From a bacterium (lineage in GTDB: Bacteria; UBP15; UBA6099): a DNA stretch of 12,456 nucleotides. The position numbers and the translations under genes were made by a program. The notes beneath the pieces were generated by a model that made no database searches, was not told the DNA's origin, and was given only the letters and a program-made list of their open reading frames with translations. The stretch's first letter is position 1, and every line of letters starts with the position of its first letter. Positions 7,344-12,456 of this stretch are shown one piece after another. The stretch lies in NCBI GenBank assembly GCA_029573925.1, contig JAKQBV010000320.1:1-12456 (forward strand), in the 5' to 3' direction.

Positions 7344-8480
7344 ATGGCTATACCCCTCACGGAAGAGCAACACATGGTGCAGTTGATGGTGCGCGACTTC
7401 GCGCGCCGCGAGATAGAGCCGGTCGCGGCAAAAAACGCCGCCGCGAAAAAGTTTCCAGCCGACATCATTAAAAAAATGGGCGGCCTCGGACTCATGGGCA
7501 TGATGATCCCAGAAGAATACGGCGGCTCGGCCGCGGGCGCCGTCTCTTACGTTCTCGCGATTCAGGAGGTCGCTTTCTCCTGCGCGTCCACAGCCGTGAC
7601 GATGTCAGTGAACAACCTATCGTGCGGCCCAATACTCTCTCACGGAAACGAGGAACAGAAGAAAAAATATCTCGCGCCGCTGGCGTCAGGCAGACAGCTC
7701 GGCGCGTTCGCCATCACCGAACCGGATGCAGGCTCGGACGCCGCTTCGGTCGCCGCCCGCGCCGTCAAAAAGGGCGACTCATACATAATCAACGGAAGCA
7801 AAAGCTTCATCACCAACGGCGGATACGCGGACACTTTCATAGTGATAGCGCGCACTGGGAGCGAGCCGCGCGGGCGCGGCATGTCGGCGTTCATCGTCGA
7901 GCGCGGCGTTCCCGGCTTCGAGATCGGGCGCGAAGAAGACAAGATGGGCCTCACCGCCTCGAGCACAGTCTCGCTTTCTTTCGACGATTGCAAAGTTCCT
8001 GCTCGCAACCTGCTTGGCGCGGAAGGGCAGGGCTTCGAGATAGCAATGACCGCCCTCGACAGCGGGCGCATCGGCATCGCATCGCAGGGCGTCGGAATGG
8101 CTCGCGCAGCGCTAGCCGAAGCAGTCTCATACGCGAACGCCCGAAAACAGTTCGGACGCGCTCTCGCCCGCAATCAGGCCATTCAGTGGATGATCGCGGA
8201 CGCCGCGCGCGACATCGAGGCCGCACACCTGCTCACCCTCAGCGCCGCCACCTCAAAAGACCGCGGCGAGCCTTTCACCATCGAGGCCTCCATCGCAAAA
8301 CTCTTCGCGACCGAGGCGGCCAACCGCATCGCCTATGACGCCCTCCAGATTCACGGCGGTTACGGATACACCAAAGAATATAAAATCGAGCGGCTGTACC
8401 GCGACGCGCGCGTCTCCACCATCTACGAGGGAACATCCGAAGTGCAGCGAATGGTTATCGCGCGCGACGCGCTTCAGTAG
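7344..8480 (+). CDS. Acyl-CoA dehydrogenase, short-chain (butyryl-CoA dehydrogenase-like) type
   Basis: This 378-residue, full-length FAD enzyme oxidises an acyl-CoA to the trans-2-enoyl-CoA and passes electrons to electron-transferring flavoprotein. Both family signatures are present: 'AFAITEPDAGSD' at 121-132 (flavin/substrate contact) and 'QIHGGYGYTKEY' at 335-346. The catalytic base is E362 in 'IYEGTSEVQR', the position used by short- and medium-chain enzymes rather than the isovaleryl/long-chain location. 'RKQFGRALARNQAIQ' (267-281) is the conserved FAD dimer-interface segment. Chain-length or branched-chain preference cannot be decided by eye. No etfAB gene lies in the window. The ATG at 7344 has GGAG (7332-7335) 8 nt upstream. 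The gene follows the XRE-cupin regulator by 72 nt and precedes the PLP enzyme by 31 nt, so it is probably co-transcribed with the latter. Confidence 0.93.
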   Translation: MAIPLTEEQHMVQLMVRDFARREIEPVAAKNAAAKKFPADIIKKMGGLGLMGMMIPEEYGGSAAGAVSYVLAIQEVAFSCASTAVTMSVNNLSCGPILSHGNEEQKKKYLAPLASGRQLGAFAITEPDAGSDAASVAARAVKKGDSYIINGSKSFITNGGYADTFIVIARTGSEPRGRGMSAFIVERGVPGFEIGREEDKMGLTASSTVSLSFDDCKVPARNLLGAEGQGFEIAMTALDSGRIGIASQGVGMARAALAEAVSYANARKQFGRALARNQAIQWMIADAARDIEAAHLLTLSAATSKDRGEPFTIEASIAKLFATEAANRIAYDALQIHGGYGYTKEYKIERLYRDARVSTIYEGTSEVQRMVIARDALQ

Positions 8481-8511
8481 CTCCAGACGCGACCTCTGAC
8501 CGGAGGCGGCC

Positions 8512-9726
8512 ATGAGCGCCGTCCAACTGACATACGAAGACTGCAAAAGAATCCTCGCTCAAGAGCGGCTGCCGAGGGCGTTCGTCAATCTGGACGCTTT
8601 CGACTCCAACGCCCGCAAGATGTTTTCCATTCTCGAAGGCACGGGAAAAACGATGCGGATCGCGTCGAAATCGCTTCGTTGCGCCGACTTATTGGGGCGC
8701 GCGTTCGAACTGGGCGGAGCCGCCGCCAAGGGCGTTATGTCGTTTACCGTCGAGGAAGCCGACTTCCTCGTCAGGCGCGGATTCGACGACATACTGGTCG
8801 CTTACCCCACCGCGCGCGCGAAGGATTTCGAGATTCTTTGCGGGCTTGCCGCGCGAGGCGCGGACGTTTCCATCGTGTGCGACAGCGAGGAGAACGCGCG
8901 GGCGCTCAGCGCGGCGGGCCGCGCGGCGGGCGTCGTTATCCAGCTTGTGGTCGAGGTGGACATGAGCCTGCGTCCGGCGGGCGGAGCCGCTCATCTCGGC
9001 GTCAGGCGCTCGACTGTTAGAACCGGCGCGGACGCGCTGCGCGTCGCGCGAGCCGCCGAAAAAGCGGGCGGAGCCGCCGTCATCGGCATCATGGGCTATG
9101 AAGCTCAAATCGCTGGCATGGCGGATGAAAATCCCTTCTCCCGCGCTCTAAATCCCGCTCGAAAACTTATCCGCGAAATGTCCAAACCCGATGTCAGGCG
9201 GCGCAGAGAAAGCGTCGTCTCTTTCCTGAGAAAAAACGGCGTTGATTTGCGAATTGTCAACGGCGGCGGAACCGGCAGCTTGGACTTCACCTCCCGCGAC
9301 GACTCCTGCACCGAGACCACCGCAGGCTCCGGCTTCTACTGCCCGCACCTGTTTTCCTATTACTCGAATCTGGACTTGACCCCGGCGGCGTTTTTCGCGC
9401 TTCAGGCGTCGCGGTTCCCCGCGCGCCGCATGGTCGCCTGCAACGGCGGCGGCTATGTCGCCTCCGGCGAGGCGGGCGAGGACAGGCTTCCCCTCCCGTG
9501 GCTGCCCAAGGGCGCGAGGCTGACCAAACTCGAAGGCGCGGGCGAAGTCCAGACCCCCGTCGAGTTGCCCCACGGCGTTTCAATTTCTCCGGGCGACCCT
9601 GTTATATTCCGCCACGCCAAAGCCGGGGAACTGACCGAGCGCTTCAACGAACTGTTGTTGATAAGCGACAAGGACGCCGTCGGCTACGTCCCCACATACA
9701 GGGGAGAGGGCTTCTGCTTTCTTTGA
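8512..9726 (+). CDS. Fold-type III PLP enzyme, D-threonine aldolase / amino acid deaminase-aldolase family
   Basis: This 404-residue protein has an alanine-racemase-like TIM-barrel N-domain and the D-serine dehydratase-like C-domain. K53 in 'RIASKSLRC' is the predicted Schiff-base lysine that holds PLP. 'IVNGGGTGSLDF' (~247-258) is the glycine-rich phosphate loop. The C-terminal segment 'FRHAKAGELTERFNE' with H368, and 'YRGEGFCFL' at the very end, match the part of the family that binds a divalent metal near the active site. Relatives cleave D-threonine-type beta-hydroxy amino acids or deaminate D-serine. The exact substrate is not deducible. The start is strongly supported by GGAGG (8502-8506) 5 nt before the ATG. 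Its closeness to the acyl-CoA dehydrogenase (31 nt) suggests one transcript and a role in amino-acid-linked catabolism, which is inference. Confidence 0.85.
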   Translation: MSAVQLTYEDCKRILAQERLPRAFVNLDAFDSNARKMFSILEGTGKTMRIASKSLRCADLLGRAFELGGAAAKGVMSFTVEEADFLVRRGFDDILVAYPTARAKDFEILCGLAARGADVSIVCDSEENARALSAAGRAAGVVIQLVVEVDMSLRPAGGAAHLGVRRSTVRTGADALRVARAAEKAGGAAVIGIMGYEAQIAGMADENPFSRALNPARKLIREMSKPDVRRRRESVVSFLRKNGVDLRIVNGGGTGSLDFTSRDDSCTETTAGSGFYCPHLFSYYSNLDLTPAAFFALQASRFPARRMVACNGGGYVASGEAGEDRLPLPWLPKGARLTKLEGAGEVQTPVELPHGVSISPGDPVIFRHAKAGELTERFNELLLISDKDAVGYVPTYRGEGFCFL

Positions 9727-9863
9727 GCCGCGCGAGGCGCCCGTTTTCCCGAACGCATCTTCCACATTTAACGTTCTTTTAAGTGAGCAACAAAAGCGGG
9801 AAAAAGCGGATATTTATTAATGTGCGGCAAGGGAGAGCCGAAGCGGGGCGCCGAACAGACGGA

Positions 9864-9884
9864 GGGACGTTGATGAAATGTCCC
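9864..9884 (+). promoter_or_regulatory. Leader hairpin enclosing a small ORF start
   Basis: GGGAC (9864-9868) and GTCCC (9880-9884) form a 5-bp stem with an 11-nt loop. The stem pairs most of a strong ribosome site (GGAGGG, 9861-9866), and the loop exposes the ATG at 9873. The geometry would let the hairpin hide the ribosome site. The stem is short, so stability is uncertain. Confidence 0.35.
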
Positions 9885-9917
9885 CCAAATAATAATAGGC
9901 GCGGCCGGACCCGCTGA
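9873..9917 (+). CDS. Candidate 14-residue leader ORF upstream of the orphan gene
   Basis: GGAGGG (9861-9866) stands 6 nt before an ATG that opens a 14-codon frame, MKCPPNNNRRGRTR, ending in TGA at 9915-9917. This is a far better ribosome site than the one of the next gene, whose ATG is 38 nt downstream. It could be a regulatory leader peptide. Alternatively it may be the original start of the downstream gene, cut off by a small indel: the downstream frame is open from 9899, so a one-base change between about 9890 and 9914 would join them. Nothing else supports translation. Confidence 0.35.
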   Translation: MKCPPNNNRRGRTR

Positions 9918-9955
9918 AGGCGAAAGAGAAATTCCCGGCGCGAAAGAGCGGCGGA

Positions 9956-10549
9956 ATGGAAGCGATGGAGAAAGAACTGACGGCGTTGAGGCCGTACACG
10001 AGGCAGGAGTTCCAGACCGCGTTGGGCGGCGGGCCGCCGTCCGGCATGTCGGCGGAGAGATACCGCGTCAGCGTGTTCGACTTCGAGAGGTCTCCGCACA
10101 TAGAGAGGCGCGGGCTGAACGAGGCTAGGATGATTGTGCTGTCCACGCCGAGGGAAGCGTACCCCGACTCTGACATGTTCCTTTTCGCCTGCCTCCAGCG
10201 CGTGGAGACGTTCCTGTATGAGTGTTTCAAACCCGAAGGGCTTGGCTGCGGAGGAGGCGACGAGCGCAGCCTGATGTTTAAATCCGGAGTAAGGAAGGTT
10301 GCGCGGGCGGTCGCGGAAAAGCTCTCCGCGCCGAAGGCCGGAATATGGGCGGCGCGGCGCGAGGCTCTCGACGACATCCAGAACGAACTATGGCGCATCG
10401 AGCTGGGCCTCGAATCCGGCGACGGAAAAGGCGCGCGAACCGCCGAGCTGGCCCGCGCGGCTGAAACCCTTCTTTCCATCTCTCCCATCGAAATGAGCGA
10501 GTTCGACAAACCCGAAGCGCTATTGCGCCGTCTCAACGATCGAGCCTGA
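9956..10549 (+). CDS. Hypothetical protein, soluble, mostly helical
   Basis: I do not recognise this 197-residue protein. It has no signal peptide, membrane segment, metal-binding cysteine cluster or nucleotide-binding loop. An N-terminal third with mixed strands (~35-65) is followed by long amphipathic helices (~75-92, 110-160, 165-180), with many Arg/Glu pairs. A glycine-rich turn 'GLGCGGG' lies at ~96-102. Codon use favours G/C at third positions as in its neighbours, so it is probably a real gene. The opposite strand is also open over this region but encodes a serine/arginine-rich low-complexity chain typical of an antisense shadow. The ATG at 9956 has only a weak AAAGAG site (9943-9948), 7 nt upstream. 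A leader ORF with a much stronger site precedes it. It lies 229 nt after the PLP enzyme gene. Confidence 0.6.
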   Translation: MEAMEKELTALRPYTRQEFQTALGGGPPSGMSAERYRVSVFDFERSPHIERRGLNEARMIVLSTPREAYPDSDMFLFACLQRVETFLYECFKPEGLGCGGGDERSLMFKSGVRKVARAVAEKLSAPKAGIWAARREALDDIQNELWRIELGLESGDGKGARTAELARAAETLLSISPIEMSEFDKPEALLRRLNDRA

Positions 10550-10612
10550 AACGGGACGCGCGACCGACGTTCGCGGCATAAACATAATCCTAAAACGCAT
10601 TCACCGAACGGC

Positions 10613-10641
10613 AAATTGCGCGCCATGCGCTTTTGTTTTTT
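10613..10641 (+). terminator. Candidate intrinsic terminator after the hypothetical gene
   Basis: GCGC (10618-10621), a 5-nt loop and GCGC (10627-10630) are followed at once by TTTTGTTTTTT (10631-10641). The stem is only 4 bp, so termination may be partial. The last T-run plus G (10636-10642) can instead pair with CAAAAAA (10651-10657), giving an alternative AT hairpin just before the next gene's ribosome site. Confidence 0.4.
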
Positions 10642-10679
10642 GAGACCGAACAAAAAAATAATTGCGGAGAGGCTGAATC

Positions 10680-11180
10680 ATGACGGAAAACGAAAAACCT
10701 TCCAATCGCTCCGCGCAAGCCGCGAACCGGGCCGCTCTCGGAGGCTATGTCGGCATAGTCGTCGGCTCCATGGGGTGGCTTATAGGGTTCGCTGCCGTGT
10801 GTTTAACAAGCGGGAACGGCGCCGCGCTCGCCCGGTTCGCAGTTCCCGCCTCCGCCGTAAGCTTGGGCGTCGCTTTCCTCGTGATTATTTGCTGCGATTA
10901 CGCTGTCAAACTGCGCGGATACGGCGGCATGTTCCAGCTTGCTCTATACGGAGGGATGTCTTGGGGAATGGGCCTGCTGCTGTTGCTGATTAACCACTGG
11001 ATAGCCCCCCTGATAGACTCTACTCCAGCTATGGCCAAGACCATGCGCGACATGAACGCGGTCTACCGAGTAGACGACCTCTGGGCGGCGCTCCTGCTGT
11101 CCGCCGGAGCGGTCATGCTCGGAATCTTCGCTTTTGCGGCGGTCATGGCATCCGGTGAAAATGGAAAACCCGGCAAATGA
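10680..11180 (+). CDS. Hypothetical four-helix inner-membrane protein
   Basis: I do not recognise this 166-residue protein. A polar, charged N-terminus (1-19) is followed by four hydrophobic segments at about 21-42, 50-72, 83-109 and 133-157, and a short lysine-containing tail. There are a double cysteine (C71-C72) in the second helix and glycine-rich faces in helices 1 and 3 (GGYVGIVVGS, YGGMSWGMG), suggesting helix packing. The loop between helices 3 and 4 (~110-132) is the largest non-membrane part. No transporter or enzyme motif is visible. The start is well supported by GGAGAGG (10666-10672), 7 nt before the ATG. Its link to the preceding hypothetical gene is uncertain because a terminator-like element lies between them. 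Confidence 0.65.
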   Translation: MTENEKPSNRSAQAANRAALGGYVGIVVGSMGWLIGFAAVCLTSGNGAALARFAVPASAVSLGVAFLVIICCDYAVKLRGYGGMFQLALYGGMSWGMGLLLLLINHWIAPLIDSTPAMAKTMRDMNAVYRVDDLWAALLLSAGAVMLGIFAFAAVMASGENGKPGK

Positions 11181-11251
11181 TGCGGGCCGGCTGCGGCGGT
11201 TGCGTATAGGCGGAAAGAGGGAAATGCGGGCGAATAAGCCGCTTGTGGCGG

Positions 11252-11286
11252 TTGGGGAAAACCCTTTGAAAAGGGTTGTTCCCCAA
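11252..11286 (+). repeat. Near-perfect 35-nt hairpin in a gene-free stretch (possible dispersed repeat / terminator)
   Basis: The left arm TTGGGGAAAACCCTTT (11252-11267) is complementary to AAAGGGTT (11270-11277) plus TTCCCCAA (11279-11286), with one unpaired G at 11278 and a tiny loop. It lies 71 nt after the membrane-protein stop and can act as a terminator in either direction, although no long T-run follows on the + strand. The adjoining CCTCTTTCCTAAACTCTTC (11288-11306) resembles sequence I have seen beside similar hairpins in other genomes, so it may be one copy of a dispersed element. The rest of 11181-11424 has no convincing gene. Confidence 0.6.
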
Positions 11287-11398
11287 ACCTCTTTCCTAAA
11301 CTCTTCAATCTTGCTTTTGCGGTTGCAATGGAGCGAAGAGAATCCATGTTATAAATGGTTTCACCGCAAACTTATGGAAAAAAGCATATAAGCGGCGG

Positions 11399-11404
11399 TA
11401 TAAT
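11399..11404 (+). promoter_or_regulatory. Consensus -10 box for the hicBA pair
   Basis: A perfect TATAAT lies 20 nt before the hicB start codon. No good -35 hexamer is seen at the usual 16-18 nt upstream (GGAAAA occupies that position). Transcription would begin close to 11411, giving a very short leader with GGAG at 11415-11418. Confidence 0.5.
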
Positions 11405-11424
11405 AATAGAAAACGGAGCGCGAT

Positions 11425-11637
11425 ATGAAATTCAAAGCTGTTATAAGAAAAGGAGAGGATTTCGGATATGTCGCCGAAGTCCCTTCCCTTCCGGGTTGCG
11501 TATCGCAGGGCGACAGCGTTCGAAAAGCCATCGCCAATATAAAAGAAGCGATAGGTCTGTATATCGAAGATATGAATCCGGAAGAAATCAAGAAAGCCGC
11601 TGATTCAAAAACAGAACTATACGAGATAGCGGTCTGA
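11425..11637 (+). CDS. hicB: HicB-type antitoxin, short form without DNA-binding domain
   Basis: This 70-residue protein matches the degenerate RNase-H-like HicB fold: 'FGYVAEVPSLPGCVSQGDS' (13-31) is the family core (Y-x-A-x-V-P-x-L-P-G-C-x-x-x-G-D), followed by the helix 'VRKAIANIKEAIGLYIED' (32-49). It would bind and neutralise the HicA toxin encoded directly downstream. Longer HicB proteins carry a C-terminal HTH or ribbon-helix-helix domain for autoregulation. This one ends after the first domain, so it has no obvious means of binding its own promoter. GGAG (11415-11418) lies 6 nt before the ATG. The stop codon overlaps the hicA start by one base (TGATG). Base composition is more AT-rich than the genes to its left, in keeping with horizontal acquisition. 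Confidence 0.92.
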   Translation: MKFKAVIRKGEDFGYVAEVPSLPGCVSQGDSVRKAIANIKEAIGLYIEDMNPEEIKKAADSKTELYEIAV

Positions 11638-11867
11638 TGACGCCAGCGCTCCCAATAATCACAAGCAAAGAAGCAATAAAGGTTTTTCTCAAAGATGGAT
11701 GGACGGAAAAAAGCCGCAAAGGCAGCCATATCAAACTTGAGAAGGCCGGGCATCCGAATCCGATTATCATTCCGTCACACAGCGGAAAGAACCTAGATCG
11801 CGGAACGCTGTCTTCAATAATCAAGCATTCCGGAATGACAGTTTCAGAATTCATAGATCTGTTGTAA
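11637..11867 (+). CDS. hicA: HicA-type toxin, mRNA interferase
   Basis: This 76-residue protein is a typical HicA: a double-stranded-RNA-binding-like fold that cleaves mRNA and is held inactive by HicB. The catalytic histidine is H31 in 'RKGSHIKL'. 'IIIPSHSGKNLDRGTLSSI' (43-61) is the conserved second block, and the C-terminal helix 'HSGMTVSEFIDLL' is the usual ending. No key residue is missing, so the toxin looks intact. There is no independent ribosome site. The ATG overlaps the hicB stop by one base, so translation is probably coupled, which keeps the toxin dependent on antitoxin synthesis. The gene order (antitoxin first) is the reverse of the original E. coli hicAB arrangement but is common for short HicB proteins. 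Confidence 0.92.
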   Translation: MTPALPIITSKEAIKVFLKDGWTEKSRKGSHIKLEKAGHPNPIIIPSHSGKNLDRGTLSSIIKHSGMTVSEFIDLL

Positions 11868-11881
11868 AAAGCGCGCAGATG

Positions 11882-12456
11882 CTACTCTGAATATATGAAA
11901 ACAAAATCTTCCTTTTGATTGATTTCGGAAGAATCATTCCACCCCGCTATTATCATGACTGCACAATCACCTTCAGATTTATCTAAAGGCGGTTGCGCAA
12001 ACGCTTTATACCCAACATAAACAGGCGATGTTGATGTGGTTCTTTGCATAGTAATGAAACCATTCATCGGATGATCTTCATTAAAAACTGCCGATTTGCC
12101 ATTGCAATAAAAGGACAATCTGACGCTATTAACTTCATCCGCGACATCAATAATAATATCTTTACGAGATCCATGTTCTCTTAATAAGCCATTTTTGTTT
12201 TGAGAGAGCTTTGATATCAGATGTGACAGTCGCCATGTGTTTTCCCCGCCAATCCTTTAGAGGAGATGTTAGCACTGGCTTGGTTTGAGGGGAATCAGGG
12301 CACATTACGTGGACCTGACCGGATTCATGAAACGAAAGTTTTGATAACGTCCCAAAGTTGTAGGAGGGAGTAGAAGAAAGACCCGTTTCTCTGATACAGG
12401 TTTTGTTTGAGGAACAAGCCGGTAAAGGAGGAAACGGGTCTTGCAAAACATAATAG
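11882..12456 (-). pseudogene. Frameshifted gene for an unrecognised protein, possibly extending past the window edge
   Basis: Two overlapping - strand frames look like halves of one protein. The upstream frame runs from the window edge (first near-start codon TTG at 12446) to a stop at 12162 and holds 'LSKLSFHESGQVHV' and 'PLKDWRGKHMATVTSDI'. The downstream frame, with no ATG, is open from 12256 to the stop at 11882 and holds 'REHGSRKDIIIDVADEVN', 'VRLSFYCNGKSAVFNEDH' and 'SPVYVGYKAFAQPP'. Removing one A from the A5 run (T5 on the + strand, 12192-12196) joins them into about 187 residues from the TTG. The protein is soluble, with no signal peptide or known catalytic motif, and I cannot name it. 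It is AT-rich compared with the left side of the window and ends 14 nt from the hicA stop, tail to tail. A sequencing or assembly error in the homopolymer is the main alternative to true decay. Confidence 0.55.
12378..12442. repeat. 12-bp perfect inverted repeat with a structured 41-nt spacer
   Basis: AAGACCCGTTTC (12378-12389) and GAAACGGGTCTT (12431-12442) are exact inverted copies. The spacer itself can fold: TTGTT (12403-12407) pairs with AACAA (12413-12417), with GG/CC pairing just outside. The whole makes a long cruciform or stem-loop. On the - strand it lies upstream of the conserved part of the damaged gene and is followed by a pyrimidine-rich CTTTCTTCT, so it could terminate transcription coming from beyond the window. 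It could also be the end of a small mobile element. Confidence 0.5.

Noticed and set aside
5042..9726. Methylcitrate (propionate) cycle operon
   Set aside because: A PrpD-fold protein and an acyl-CoA dehydrogenase recall the mmg genes, but no methylcitrate synthase or methylisocitrate lyase is present and the PrpD-like protein is atypical; naming it prpD would be unsupported.
9727..9760. Intrinsic terminator directly after the PLP enzyme gene
   Set aside because: Only a 4-bp GCGC/GCGC stem with a 3-nt loop and a short TTTT two bases later; too weak to call.
9817..10653. Long - strand open frame (278 residues) opposite the hypothetical gene
   Set aside because: Its translation is serine/arginine/proline-rich with no domain-like pattern, and it mirrors the GC-skewed codons of the + strand gene; it is an antisense shadow.
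11134..11391. + strand open frame of 85 codons after the membrane protein
   Set aside because: It overlaps the end of the membrane-protein gene, runs through the hairpin at 11252-11286 and has no domain-like features; chance open frame.
1..12456. tRNA, rRNA, CRISPR array, transposase or integrase
   Set aside because: No cloverleaf-type T-loop context, no regularly spaced direct repeats and no recombinase-like protein were seen on either strand.

Overview
The window carries eleven genes or gene remnants on the + strand plus one damaged gene on the - strand. It looks like a chromosomal segment of a moderately GC-rich, Gram-negative-type bacterium. The envelope evidence is the first gene, a large protein with a C-terminal beta-barrel ending in phenylalanine, and a hydrolase with an exported-type N-terminus. 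The modular layout of the first protein (repeated 'Y-x-IDY-x(2)-G-x-(I/L)-x-F' units followed by a barrel) is, as I recall, common in large surface proteins of poorly cultivated bacterial phyla. I cannot place the organism further from sequence alone.

Layout: (1) 2-2839, the 3' part of an outer-membrane beta-barrel protein whose start lies before the window. (2) 2862-4907, three small enzymes: a PAP2 phosphatase, a PaaI-type hotdog thioesterase and an exported alpha/beta hydrolase. (3) 5042-9726, a co-directional catabolic-looking cassette: an unusually long MmgE/PrpD-family protein, an XRE-cupin regulator, a short-chain-type acyl-CoA dehydrogenase and a fold-type III PLP enzyme of the D-threonine aldolase / amino acid deaminase-aldolase type. 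(4) 9873-11180, two genes I do not recognise: a soluble protein with a structured leader that holds a tiny ORF with a strong ribosome binding site, and a four-helix membrane protein. (5) 11181-11424, a gene-free stretch with a near-perfect 35-nt hairpin and a consensus -10 box. (6) 11425-11867, a HicB-HicA toxin-antitoxin pair. (7) 11882 to the window edge, a - strand gene that appears split by a one-base frameshift in an A5 run, preceded by a 12-bp inverted repeat.

The best-supported functional grouping is region 3. A CoA-ester dehydrogenase, a PrpD-fold enzyme and a PLP enzyme surround a small-molecule-sensing type of regulator, so the cassette is plausibly an inducible acid or amino-acid degradation unit whose substrate cannot be read from the sequence. 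The thioesterase upstream could belong to the same acyl-CoA metabolism. The right end (from about 11.4 kb) is visibly AT-richer, carries a toxin-antitoxin pair and a broken gene, and looks like acquired, decaying accessory DNA. I found no tRNA, rRNA, CRISPR array, transposase or integrase. The clearest oddities are the frameshifted gene, the leader ORF inside a hairpin upstream of the orphan gene at 9956, and the roughly 85-residue insertion in the MmgE/PrpD protein. None of these amounts to a demonstrated new system.
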